In this document: positions 1 to 10,262 of the stretch, piece by piece
Numbering within the stretch: the stretch's first letter is position 1
Layout of the letters: each line of letters begins with the position of its first letter
Source of the DNA: Hydrangea macrophylla
Taxonomy: Eukaryota > Streptophyta > Magnoliopsida > Cornales > Hydrangeaceae
DNA length: 64,000 nt
Direction of reading: 5' to 3'
NCBI GenBank assembly: GCA_033977485.1
Contig: CM066989.1
Location: 100,295,181-100,359,180 of the forward strand
Program-made: the position numbers and the translations under genes
Notes under the pieces: model-generated
Told to the model about the DNA's origin: nothing
The model's input: only the letters and a program-made list of their open reading frames with translations
The model's database searches: none

Positions 1-529
1 TAAAGTGAAATCAAGCTCTGCAAATTTTCACTATATATATATAAATACATACTAGTCGATAACCCATGCATATCAACACCAAAATATCATACAAAAATGA
101 ACTTTAAGGATATCAATCTCAAAGAACTCGCAGAGAAAAATACAATCCAAAAAAAGAAATAACGTTGTTGTTAACCTTGAATTCCTTTAAGGCATTATTT
201 ATATTTGTTTTGATGATGACAAATCTATTGATAATAGCATGTTCTTGTTTATTATATTCCAAACTATTATAAAGTCATTTTCATTGTGTTAATCTCTTAA
301 ATTTTATTCTTAAATATTCTAATTTTGTTTGAGTTCATGAGATAGCATTTAGTGAATCCCAAGAGTGATGAAGCTCAACAAGGATCAAGCTTGAAGACTT
401 GAAGATCTTTCATCCTTGGTTGGAATACTAGGGTTTTATTGTAAAGCATTTTGATCATCACTCATAAGGGCTTAAAGGCTTAAAACTTTGACAAATCGTT
501 CAAAACAGAAAAACTGTTTTCACTAGAAA

Positions 530-805
530 AACTGTCGACTGGACGTTTTCTTAGTCGACTGGGCACTTCAAAGTTCAGTCGACCGTTGGTGAAAAGAGTT
601 GACTGGTTTGTGTTTTGAAAACATGGTTTCTACCTCAAAGGTATCAATCGACCGGACCCTTCATTCAGTCCACTAGTTTTATGGCGTATTTCAAAACTGT
701 TTGAAAATAAGTCGACCGGACCCTTCATTCAGTCGACTGGTTTATGGCACATTTCAAAACTGTTTGAAAAGCAGTCGACTGGATCGAGATCTCAATCGAC
801 TGGAT
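530..805 (+). promoter_or_regulatory. Array of about ten CAGTCGACTG-type palindromes in U3 of S1
   Basis: About ten copies or near-copies of the 10-bp palindrome CAGTCGACTG (variants CAATCGACTG, CAGTCGACCG, GAGTTGACTG) are scattered through this 275-bp stretch, often followed by GGAC or GGAT. The array ends about 90 bp before the TATA box at 891. Position and reiteration suggest protein-binding sites in the LTR promoter; this is inference. The same motif recurs in element E7 at 38261-38548. Confidence 0.6.
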
Positions 806-890
806 TACTGCGCAGAACAGCCAACGGCTAGTTTTCTGAAAGGCCATTTATTTACCATTTTGCCACTAACGGCTACAATCTTTCAAGGCC

Positions 891-898
891 TATAAATA
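891..898 (+). promoter_or_regulatory. TATA box of solo LTR S1
   Basis: TATAAATA follows the palindrome array and precedes the presumed R/U5 part of the LTR. It is the best core-promoter match in this LTR and gives its orientation. Confidence 0.55.
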
Positions 899-1129
899 CA
901 TATTTTCCCAAACCATATAAGGTTGATCAATCCATTGAAAAACATCATTTGAATCACACAACTTGTTGATCTTTAATCATTCACATTTGAGCCCTAGTTG
1001 TGTGAGTTAATCAATTTGCTCTTATTCTTCATTTGTAATTCTTGAAAGAGAAAATTGTACTGAGCTTTCATTTGTATCATCCACTCACTAAGGAGTTGTT
1101 GTGTGAGCTATAATTTTATCCATCCCTTC

Positions 1130-1130
<1 letters not shown>

Positions 1131-1162
<32 letters not shown>
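1131..1162. repeat. (AG)n microsatellite in S1
   Basis: About sixteen uninterrupted AG dinucleotides lie downstream of the TATA box, inside the probable transcribed part of the solo LTR. Confidence 0.9.
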
Positions 1163-1164
<2 letters not shown>

Positions 1165-1485
1165 ATCATTTGTAAACAAATCATTTATTTGTAAAGAGTG
1201 AGGGTTAGTAACCCTTGTGTGCAAAGAAGAGGTATTCTTCTTTAGGAGAATTAAAGACTCTTATAACGGTTTGATCTACACCCATGAAGTAGGTCGGATT
1301 AGAGGAATCCTCAAGAGGTGTTCTTGAGGTGTGGATGTAAGCCGCGGTGTGCGGATTGTCGAACCACTTGAAAACTCGGTTTGCAAGTGTCTCTTCCCTT
1401 CTCTCTTTACTTTATTGTTTGTGATTGTATTTAATTTTGTATTAAGTTTTTAAAATGTTAATTTTCCGCTAAAACCTTATTCACC

Positions 1486-1492
1486 TCTCTCT

Positions 1493-1524
<32 letters not shown>
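1486..1524. repeat. (CT)n microsatellite near the end of S1
   Basis: A CT run with a few G interruptions (CTCGCTCG) lies 23 bp before the LTR end. It is the complementary strand type to the AG run at 1131, so a transcript through both could pair with itself. Confidence 0.9.
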
Positions 1525-1777
1525 AAGATTTCCATTTCGAGCCAACAGTTGTTTACCTTACTTTTCTGGCAGAAAGCACAGGTCCATTCCAAAAAAAATA
1601 TTGTATAACATCCAAACCCCCGTTTTTTGCCCATTGTTTGAGATCATGGGATATTTTTTAAAAAATAAACGCACAAATGAGGGACTTATGAATCAAAAGC
1701 TATTTATGTAGTTTATACCTCATGGGTGCTTCTTGGATAGTAAATAGAACTAAATTGAGGATGCTTCTTTTCCCAGT

Positions 1778-1781
<4 letters not shown>

Positions 1782-1846
<65 letters not shown>

Positions 1847-1898
1847 GAATACAAAAGACCCTAAGAGAAAAAGGGGGGGGGGGGGGGGGGGGGGGGGG
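1782..1898. repeat. (GA)n run followed by a 26-base G run
   Basis: About thirty GA dinucleotides (1782-1843) are followed after 29 bp by 26 consecutive G (1873-1898). Apparent reading frames across this stretch, on both strands, are artefacts of the repeats (poly-Arg/Glu and poly-Gly on one strand, poly-Ser/Leu and poly-Pro on the other). The G run is prone to sequencing-length error and could form a quadruplex. Confidence 0.9.
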
Positions 1899-1963
1899 AA
1901 TCTTTGGGTTCAATGTGGAATGTGTTGGAATCAATTTAATAGCCAATCCAAAAAAAAGTTGTG

Positions 1964-2480
1964 ACATTGGGAATTGACTCAACTTAACGAGCAGAAGCTA
2001 GATGATTTGGAAGAATATTATAATATGCATGCTTTAAAAGGGTGAGAATGAAAAGAAAATTGAAAATTTTGGAAAATGCCACGTGGAAATATTAGAAGAT
2101 AATTAGAGCACACATATATTTTCAAGTTGTGCAAATCTGTGTAAACATGATGTGGCATAGTATGAAAACATACACTACTAATAACAAACCATATAAGAAA
2201 CTTATTTTTACGAGATATGATGAATGACGTGAGTCTTTAGCTAGCGATAATTATCATTTTATTTTTTAGGAAATGGTAACTTCATTAATTGATAGGAAAT
2301 ACACAGTCCAAGATAACGTATGCAAAAAAAATAAAAATAAATAAGAGGTGGGGAATATGAAAAGTTTTGATACTGAGAATTGACTCAATTTAATGGGCAG
2401 AAGTTGGATGGTTTGGAAGTGCTTTGAAAGAGTGAGAATGAAAGATAAAATTGAAAATTTGGGGAATGCCAAGTGGAAAA
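1964..2480. repeat. Diverged direct duplication of a spacer segment
   Basis: The stretch 1964-2090 is repeated in the same orientation at 2366-2480. Shared landmarks in the same order are GAATTGACTCAA, GCAGAAG, GATGATTTGG or its variant, GTGAGAATGAAA, AATTGAAAATTT, and AATGCCA-GTGGAAA. The copies differ at many bases and by a short indel, so the duplication is old. No coding potential is seen. Confidence 0.75.
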
Positions 2481-2944
2481 AAGAAAAACCCACAAAATGC
2501 CACTTGGCACAATGTGGAGAGGGTTTTTGCCTTGACCTTTAGATATCTCTAATAGATTTATAAATGCTATTAAATCAAATTATATCCTTACTAAATTTTC
2601 AATCATTTCTAATCTAATCTACATTTTTAATCATTTCTAATCTAATCTAAATATATATATATATAACAATAAATTAAATTATTATTTTGCTATAATTTTA
2701 AATCATATCCTATCTTCTTTTTTTGAGGGAAAATCATATCATGTCAAATATAATTAATATTGCAATTTCGGTAGCTTAAAACTTCAATATTTAAAATTCA
2801 GCACTTAGTTCTCAGTAATTATGTTTTAGTTTTATCAAATAGGTCCTTAGATTTCAACAATTTTTGTAGGGTTGTATCTATTAAATGTTTGAATTATAAC
2901 AACCCTCCCGTGCATTTGACGAGTTACAAATCTAGTTTATCACA
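2481..2944. other. AT-rich spacer, no gene seen
   Basis: This stretch is AT-rich with short poly-TA tracts and repeated TCTAATCTAA words near 2620-2650. I see no gene, RNA gene or repeat boundary in it. Confidence 0.6.
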
Positions 2945-2956
2945 TATAATTAAATT

Positions 2957-3340
2957 ATGGGTAAATTACACTTTGCATCCTTGTAGTTTGGGTGTAATGT
3001 TACTAATTTCAATTTGGTCATTTTGGTCCTTACAGTTACAGTTTCAGTTTTGGTTCAATTTAGTCCATTCATCAAATTTTCTTACATTTTTTTTACAGAT
3101 TTAGGTTCAATACAGGTGTGTACAGTATAATTTCTCTAAGAAAATTTACCATTATGCCCCTAATGATACCTCATGTGTGCATCACATGACCAATTTCTGT
3201 CAAAAATTGTAGAAATTTTCATGAAATAACTAAATTGAACCTAAACTGAACTAGGACAAAATAATTAAATTGAAGCTACAGGGACCAAAGTAACATTACT
3301 CCCAAACTACAAGGGTGTAAAGTGTAATTTACCCTCATAT
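2957..3340. mobile_element. Mutator-like MITE with long terminal inverted repeats
   Basis: The left end GGGTAAATTACACTTTGCA and continuing sequence to about 3005 is inverted at the right end (about 3289-3334). The 384-bp element has no coding capacity. It is flanked by the direct repeat TATAATTAAATT (2945-2956 and 3341-3352), long as in Mutator-type insertions (typically 9-11 bp). A related spacer sequence at 41123-41160 carries TATAATTAAATT only once and no element, so it acts as an empty-site relative. Another copy in the opposite internal orientation is at 42568-42930. Confidence 0.8.
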
Positions 3341-3581
3341 TATAATTAAATTTAAATTTTAGTCTCTTTTTGTGTAAAAATTTAAAATCAGTGATCTACT
3401 ACTTTTTTGAAATTAAAAAAATATATAAATTTAAAATCTCTTTCAAAAATAAAATTATTTAAATTAAAAGTTATCAAATTTTCACATAACGAATGGAGCA
3501 ACTCAGAACAAAGTCGGTAGCAATTTATCACGTTGGGAGCAACTCATCACAAACATTAGGAGCATATTCACAACACTTTGA
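3341..3581. repeat. Spacer repeat, copy A (copy B at 41123-41341)
   Basis: This segment matches 41123-41341 in the same orientation. It shares TTTAGTCTCTTTTTGTG, GTCAGTGAT-like words, CATAACGAA, ACAAAGTCGGT, TTGGGAGCA, CTCATCACAA and GAGCATATTCACAA in order. The copies lie on either side of the large E1 nest. It is non-coding, either an unclassified repeat family or an old local duplication. Confidence 0.7.
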
Positions 3582-4110
3582 TGCTATACAACATGCAAAT
3601 ATAAAATAAACTGAAACATACATACATCAACTTTTCAATAGTAAATAACTCATCAAAATATGGAACCTTCATTTGTAATATTTTACACCGTAACTAGTTC
3701 ATTAGTGTGATATACAATTGTTTCATTAGTGTGAAATTTTACACTGGAACTGGTATGAGTCCAACTCTCAAAGGTGGAGCCAGAGTTAACAATGTTATTG
3801 CAATATGAATTTCCAAATTACAATGTACAAAGCTGGATTAACAAATCAATATAACTACATATCAACAAATTTCATATATACTTGTATTCTGTATCTTCTA
3901 TCATAAACCAAATCATTTGGTTTTTTCCAATCAACAGTCCAAATGATACATTTCAATCCAACAACCAACAATCAGTGAGTGCAAAACAATAATGAGTAGT
4001 TTCAGGAAACTCTTAACCCTAGCCAAACAAAAATGAGTGCAAAACAATCCCAAGCTCTCTCACATTCAAACCCTTTTCCTTGAACCACCATTCCCCAAGC
4101 TCTCTTACTT
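3582..4110. other. Spacer, no gene seen
   Basis: AT-rich non-coding sequence. It includes two near-identical stretches at about 3680-3745 (TAACTAGTTCATTAGTGTGA-like words repeated). If the split exon next to it is real, 4020-4110 would be its downstream (3') flank on the minus strand. Confidence 0.5.
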
Positions 4111-4168
4111 CTATTCTTCTTCACAGTCGCCATTGAAATCTCTCTCATTCCACAAGTATAACCCATCT
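4111..4168 (-). pseudogene. Possible 3' end of a host exon split by E1 (downstream half)
   Basis: On the minus strand this piece reads, after the E1 target site, as a short open stretch containing GLYLWNERDFNGD followed by acidic residues and TAG (4111-4113). Joined conceptually to the other side of E1 (40683-40780) and counting the CATCT duplication once, the frame stays the same. The residue mix looks like protein, but there is one TGA in frame on the far side and the piece is short. I do not recognise the protein. It could also be 3' UTR or chance. Confidence 0.3.
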
Positions 4169-4377
4169 TGAAAGTGCTAGAGAAACTGTAAATGAGATCT
4201 ATTCAATTCAACCGATCCCACAGTACATACACTTGTATATATACAGAAAATCAGTAGAAGCTAAAATGGAAATGCTATTATAACATATGTCTACTTGCTT
4301 GCCCATGTGCTCAACTTAATTGCCACTTGCTCAACTTACAAGAGTTAGATAAAGAATGTTTGGACACATGGTTAACA
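4169..4377 (-). repeat. E1 3' LTR
   Basis: The 209-bp LTR has TG...CA ends on both strands and matches 39711-40677 outside the two insertions there. The neighbouring TTCCCCCTCA (4378-4387) is, on the minus strand, the purine-rich TGAGGGGGAA directly before the LTR: the polypurine tract. Confidence 0.92.
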
Positions 4378-5847
4378 TTCCCCCTCAAACAAATGGGAGG
4401 AGAGGTGACCACGAGTTTGTTCTTAAAATTAAGAAACTCGGCAGAAGACAAATTTTTGGTAAACACATCAACAACCTGGTTCTCACTAGGAACAAAAGCA
4501 ACAACCATTTCTTTGTGGTTGACTTTTTCCTAGACAAAATGATAATCTAATTCAATGTGTGTGGTCCTAGCATGAAATAAGGGATTGGAAGCCATGGAAA
4601 TAGCTGAAACATTGTCACACTAGAGGAGAGGAATATCAAACAAATAAACTTGAAGAAATTTAAGCAACATTTGAACCCATATGAGCTCTGTAGTGGTTGT
4701 TGCAAGAGTTTTGTAGAACTTCTGGAGACAGTGTGTTGCTACTTAGCACCCCCAATGAATTGGGTTAGAGCCAAGATATAAGACAAAACCAGAAATGGAT
4801 CTCCTATCTACTGGATCCCCTGCCCAATCAACATCACAATACCCAGTCAAATTAAGATAACCTGGCTGATAAAGTAGGCCTTGAGAGATAGTACCTTGAA
4901 CATATTTTAGAATTCTTTTTATAGCAACAAGATGCATATATGTGGGAGTGTGCATGAATTGGTACATAGAATTGACTGAATAAGCTAGATCAGGTCTAGT
5001 AAATGTAAGGTACTGTAGAGCTCCAAAAGTAAATGGAGTAGGATCAGAGAGAGTATTACCAATATTCTTACCTAGTTTAGAGGTAAGAGATGATGGGGTA
5101 TGGCAAGGCTTACAATCAGATATGTTGAATCTGTGAAGTAAATCCTTAGCATATTTTTCTTGAGAGATGAACAAACCTTGAGAAGTATACTTGATTTCAA
5201 GTCCAAGAAAGTAGTGTAATGGTCCTAAGTCTTTCACATCAAATTCTAATTAAAGCTGAGCAATGAGAGAGGACACAAGGTGGGATCATTACCTATGAGA
5301 ATGATATCATCGATATAGAGTAAGAGAAAGGTAAATTTAGAAGAGGAAGATCTGATGAATAAAGAGGGATCTGTAGGGGAAGCTAAGAAGCCAAGAGTAT
5401 GAAGATGTGTAGTGAATCTTTAAACCAAGCTCTGGGAGCTTGTTTAAGACCATAGATAGATTTGTGGAGCTTGCAGGCATAATGAGGAAATGAAGAATCA
5501 ATGAATCCTTGAGGTTGAGACATGTAAACTTCCTCCTTCAAAACACCATGAAGGAAGGCATTCTTAACATCTAATTGCCTAAGAGACCAACCAAATTGAG
5601 CAGCTAAGGTGAGGATTAATTTGACAGTAGTATATTTGATAACAAGACTAAAGGTTTCATCATAATCCAAACCAGGAGTTTGATGAAAGGCTTTAGCTAC
5701 CAATCTAGCTTTGTGTCTAGAAATGGAGCCATCTTGATTAAGCTTGAGTTTGTAAACCCATTTGCAACCAACAATGGTTTTATTGGGAGGAAGAGGAACT
5801 AAAGAACATGTACCCTGAGACTGAAGGGAATTAAACTCTTCAGCCAT
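4311..5847 (-). pseudogene. E1 reverse transcriptase and RNase H remnant
   Basis: On the minus strand, 5847 down to 5383 encodes the copia RT start ([41 protein letters not shown]). The catalytic YIDDI sits near 5300-5320 in another frame. The thumb and connection region (MKDLGPLHYFLGLEI, TRPDLAYSVN) is at 5237-4743. The RNase H region (CDVDWAGDP..RRSISGF near 4830-4760, NQVVDVFTKNL near 4490-4440) closes the element. At least three frame breaks separate these parts, so no active enzyme can be made. Pol would run cDNA synthesis of E1 if intact. The C-terminus reads into the 3' LTR. Confidence 0.88.
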
Positions 5848-7191
5848 GGCAGCTTTCCAAAGGGGAGATTTGGAAGCTGAAGAAAAACAAGTGGGTTTTG
5901 AGGAAGAAGGTTGAGTAGAGATGGCAAAGCCAGTCTTCTTCTTGGAAATACCAGATTTAGCTCTAGTTTTGCACAGAATGTTGATTATGAGGTAGAAGAT
6001 TAGTAATTGGGAGCAAAGACTGATTAGAAGAAGGAATGGTCATAGAAGAAAGGTTAGATACAGAAGGAGGAGTGGATTCAGAGATAATAGGAGACAAGGG
6101 AGTCACAGGAAAGGAGATGATGAATCAGAGAAATAAAAGGAGGAAGTAGATGTAGAATTAAGAGAAGGTGAACCACTGGGAGGAGAAGATGATGAGAGGG
6201 GGAGGGAAGCAAAGGGGAGCACCTCCTCATCAAACAAAACATGTCTACTTGTGAGAACTTTATCATTGGATGGATCAAGACACAAGAAACCTTTGTAGTC
6301 AAGAGTATACCCCAAAAAGACATATTGTTTGGTTTTGGGTTCAAGTTTGTTCTGATATAAGGCCTAAGAAATGGATAGCATGCACATCCAAAGACCTTAA
6401 GAGAGGAATAGTTAGGAGAGAAGCCAAAAAAAAAAGTTCCCACGGAGATTTCCAGGATGTAACAAGACTAGGCAGTCGATTGATCAGAAAAACTGCAGCA
6501 ATAAAGGCATAAAACCAGAACTTGAGAGGAAGAGAAGATTGGGAGATAAGAGCAAGGATTGTCTCCATTATGTGCCTATGTTTTCTTTCAATAATGACAT
6601 TTTGCTGTGGAATAGGAACATGATGTTTTATGGTGAATACCACTAGAGGGAAGAATAGACTAAAACAAAAAACTAAAGTATTCCCCACCACCGCCTGACT
6701 TAAGAATTTTAATGTGACATTGAAGAAGATTCTCAGTATATGTCTTGTATTTATGGAAAACATGAACAACATCAGACATATTATTTAAAGGAAAGATCCA
6801 GCAGTACCTAGTATAATTGTCAATGAAAGAAACATAAAAGCAAAAACCATCAATCAACTTTAAAGGCGCAGGGCCCCATACATCAGTATGTAGAATTTCT
6901 AAAGGTAAAAGAGCTTTAGTTTGAGAATTATTAAATGGAAGTTTTGTCATCTTGCTATGAAGACAGTGTTGACATGTTGAATGATGCAGTGGAGAATTAG
7001 AAGTAGAAGGTGAAGCTTATGCAGAATGTGTTGCAAGACTGAGTTGGAAGGATGTCCCAACCTAGCATGCTAGAAATGATTAGAGACTTTGTTGCCAAGA
7101 TTAGCTTGAACAGAAGCAGAATTGAAGAACCCTAGAATAGTATAAAGGCCATTGTTACTAGGGCCTTGGTAGAGGATCTTCCCCGAGGAAT
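5848..7191 (-). pseudogene. E1 integrase and GAG-pre-integrase remnant, cut by E2
   Basis: On the minus strand, 6950-6660 reads TKLPFNNSQTK..LEILHTDVWGP and FIDNYTRYCW, the start of the copia integrase core. 6772-6341 reads IERKHRHIMETILAL and FWFYAFIAAVFLINRLPS, its end. 6443-6078 holds the post-integrase linker (FGCACYPFLRPY). Upstream, 7191-6960 carries the GAG-pre-integrase stretch (NNGLYTILGF). The frame at 7192 continues from 36205 on the other side of E2: residues reading FQIQD meet NSSGKILYQGPS. Several frameshifts are present. Confidence 0.85.
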
Positions 7192-7531
7192 TATCCTGTC
7201 ACGCCCTGGAGTAGCGAAAATTAGAGGGAAATAAAATTTTCCTTTCTGGATTCATGAGCCATGACTAGTTACATAAGACTGACCTGTCCTCGCAAGTATT
7301 CTAACATAGCTATAACATAAGGAGTTATAAAACGTCTAATGGTATTCATGGGGGAACTTTAAGTATTTTGCTACTAGGCTATTACAACAGTTCCAAATGA
7401 AAACCACAAAATATAAATTTGGGTGATCGACGCCACTTAAGTCATTACAACAGACAAAAGATAGTTCTAAAGCGTAAAGAAAATCTTAAAATGATAATAG
7501 ACTAGATTATTCTTTTCAGCTGGCATATCCA

Positions 7532-8724
7532 TGTTGGGTTTGTGCCCTCAAACCATAACTTTATGTATGGGACATTGGCATTTTAATATATGGATATCAG
7601 CTTTACATTTCATTGTGTATGTTCCTTTCATGAGATGATTGTTTATCCTTAAGTATCATAATATATAATTCGTGTGTGTATGAGATACATGCAAGTGAGA
7701 TACAAATTACTATTCTTTGATACTTAGAATTTGTCATAGTGGATGATGAGACTGGATACCTCATCAGGTCTACACTGTAGCATGATTAACTACCATTGGA
7801 TGAAGTGATGAATCTCAATAACTAGAGTATAACTCTTATTTAATATGCTAGTACTTATAGTGCATTAACGGACCTGAGTTTTCCTATTGACACTTAATAC
7901 TATCAATAGTTGATAGGAACTCATAACTTGTATAAGGTACGTGTTCTCAATCTTGAGACGATTATGAACACAGACTATGGATATGGCTGCTTTGAATTAC
8001 CAATCAGTGAGGTCTATAAAAGATCAACACCTGGGTATCTTGGGTATGTCATGTTCATGGGGTTGTGAAGATATATTGCGAAGATAGAATCTACCCTCTG
8101 ATTCAGAGCAAGCATTCCCTTGAGAATGTCACCAAGTTGATTACTGAGAACTGCGGTCTTGTTGATAAGTAGTTATTGATATGTTTGGTAATCATGAGAG
8201 GTGAATGGGACTCAAGGAATACAATCATAATTCAAGTTGACAGTAACCGTTATCCGACTACCTGAATATGATTACGAATGCTGACAGTAGAGGGACAATC
8301 GAACGTGGTTCAATCGATTGAAGGTTCGATCGATCGAAGTCTTAAGTCGGTTTTGGAAATCTATAAATAGGGCAGCTTCGTACAGAGTTTAATAATCGTA
8401 GTTTTTCCTATACGAGTGCTGCAGAGACTAGTTAGGGCTTCCTTAGCCTTCTTTTCCTCCCCATTAGAGTTCCCACCAACTCTAGCCTCTCCGGAAGCAT
8501 CCGTAGGAGTCATAAGGGTGAAGACAACCTAATGGAGGCTGCTGCACCAACGAAGCAGAAGAAAATCAGAATTGGGTTCAAGACTTGAGGTATACTTTCT
8601 TCTCTCTCTTGTTAGTAGGCATCTATAGAGTTAACCAGTAGTATATCCGGGCTACCATTAAGTTTTTGTAACTTAATCTTTCAGCTGCACGTTAAAAATA
8701 ATTTTAAACTTAATTTTTCCTTCA
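7532..8724 (+). repeat. E3 5' LTR, carrying an internal deletion
   Basis: TG...CA ends. It is 1193 bp against 1508 bp for the 3' LTR. Alignment by eye shows that sequence equivalent to about 31812-32098 is missing at about 8297, which removes most of the TTCGATCGATCGAA array and the sequence upstream of it, with a second small gap of about 20 bp nearby. The TATA box CTATAAATAG (8361-8370) remains. Confidence 0.9.
8361..8370 (+). promoter_or_regulatory. TATA box of E3 5' LTR
   Basis: CTATAAATAG followed by GGGCAGC, conserved at the same LTR position in E3, E4 and E5 and, with small changes, in E6. Confidence 0.65.
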
Positions 8725-8726
8725 AT

Positions 8727-8739
8727 TGGTATCAGAGCC
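8727..8739 (+). promoter_or_regulatory. E3 primer-binding site (tRNA-iMet type)
   Basis: TGGTATCAGAGCC starts two bases after the 5' LTR end. This is the classical plant initiator tRNA-Met complement used to prime minus-strand cDNA in copia elements. Confidence 0.93.
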
Positions 8740-10262
8740 TCGCTTGTTTGGATCTATAGATGCGTTTTGGAATACTAGTTTTGATTTGTATGTTGATTTA
8801 GGACTGGTTTTGAAACTGCATCGTCACAGATCTGTTTTTGCAGCAATTTCGCAGTAAAACACAAATCTGTGATTGCATTGGATGCATGGTGGGTTCGATT
8901 GATCGAAGTAGTCTCGAGCGATTGAACCCCACTATTCTCAAGTGATCGAATTGAATTCGATCGATCGAGACTTTCTCTCTGTCTAGGTCATCTTTTCACA
9001 GTTTTAAAAAAAATTATATGCTTTATTTTTTTAAAATATTCTGTAATTTTTCAAATTATTCTGTGAAATTGAACTCTCAATCAATTGAACTATGATTGAA
9101 GGTTCGATCGATCGAACCGTTGTCGATCGATCGAAGTGTGACAGAGAGATGAGGTGTTGTTTTATGTTCTAAATCAGTCTATAAAGAGTTTATGTACTGT
9201 GCGAATCAATTAGGAGTTCCAATAGGTACATATATTTATTATATATGCATGGATGTGCGTTCAACTAACCCTTTTACAGCAAGATGAGTCTACTATCTTC
9301 ATGGCACCAAGTTCTTTTAAATTTTGTATTTAATGTTTGAGATTGGTGTATGTTGTATTTTAATTGTTGGTTTAGTTTTAAGGCATGTGTAAAGGGCGCT
9401 GCGACTTCAATCCTACGAATAGGAAAGTCGCACCGGTTCCCTAGACTTTTATTTTATTGTTGTTTTTCTATTTCTAGATAAATTGTAAGCTTCGAAAGAA
9501 GCATAAGACCAATGTAATAGAACTAGAATAATCCATGAAGATGGAGGAGCAAGCCATTGTCCATGAAGATGGAGCTGGAGGTAACCAAACCAAGGAGGTT
9601 CTATGGAAATAGAGCCATGGGAGATAGAGGCATCGTTTGGATGTTTCTATTTTGATTTTAGTTTGTTTTATGTGCTTGGTTTGTGATTGGCGTTTTTACA
9701 GTGTTACCACTTGCATGCACTTAAAACAAGTTTTCTAATATAAAATTCAAAAACCATTTTCAACGCATTAGTAAACATTGGATGTTTATGGGTAATATGT
9801 AGAAACTTTTTTTTTCTTCTAAAAAGCAAAATCCTTATTTACTAAAACTAGTGGGAAAGGGTCTTATTAAGAACACCCACGATCTTCCATTAACGGTTCA
9901 CTGTAAGATGAGTAGTGCACTCTGTGTTACCTCACCAGAGGTGATCATTCCATACGAAGGGTACAATACTCATTGTCTACTAGATGTGAACTTCCTACGG
10001 ATAGGATCAATCAGACGTGTTAGAGTGTGACCACCACACAGAGGCACTACTTGAGGTGGTTGTGATTGGATCCTAGTTAATGGTACACACTAGCTAAGCT
10101 ATGGATAAAGGATCCCACACGGGGCATTATTCAGAAACTTAGAGATCAAAAAGGTTTAGGAGTCATAACTTGTTTTATAAGAGTTTCATAGCGGACAAGT
10201 CATGGTTAATCGAAAGATTGAACATCGACCACCACACGGAGGCTTTGTTCTTTCGTTGCGAT
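8740..10262 (+). other. E3 untranslated leader, first part
   Basis: A long non-coding leader between PBS and gag, interrupted at 10263 by E4 and resuming at 18963. It holds a second palindrome array (about 8888-9140, with TTCGATCGATCGAA and CpG-decayed variants) and four copies of a CCACACGGAGG-like motif at 9950, 10034, 10114 and 10232. Short reading frames here, including 10170-10400 which runs into E4, are not supported as genes. Confidence 0.7.
9950..10242 (+). promoter_or_regulatory. Four CCACACGGAGG-like motifs in E3 leader
   Basis: CCATACGAAGG (9950), CCACACAGAGG (10034), CCCACACGGGG (10114) and CCACACGGAGG (10232) recur at about 80-120 nt spacing, each preceded by GATC, GACC or similar. 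The same four-place pattern is kept in E4 and E6 (complement on the plus strand), and a five-place pattern in E5. A role in RNA folding, dimerisation or packaging is inference. Confidence 0.5.

Larger units (their letters stand above)
169..1547 (+). mobile_element. Solo LTR S1, TSD GTTGT
   Basis: The segment starts TGTTAACC and ends GAGCCAACA, and is flanked by a perfect 5-bp duplication GTTGT (164-168 and 1548-1552), as an integrated LTR would be. No primer-binding site follows 1547 and no internal domain or second LTR is present, so it is read as a solo LTR left by LTR-LTR recombination. A TATAAATA box at 891-898 sets the orientation as plus, with U3 before it. The early stretch TTTTGATGATGACAAA resembles long LTRs of SIRE/Maximus-like copia elements; that assignment is a resemblance only. 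U3 holds an array of CAGTCGACTG-type palindromes, and the transcribed part holds two purine/pyrimidine microsatellites. Confidence 0.85.

Noticed and set aside
1713..1982. Open frames on both strands over the GA and G runs
   Set aside because: They encode only repeat text (poly-Arg/Glu, poly-Gly, or poly-Ser/Leu and poly-Pro on the other strand) and depend on run length.
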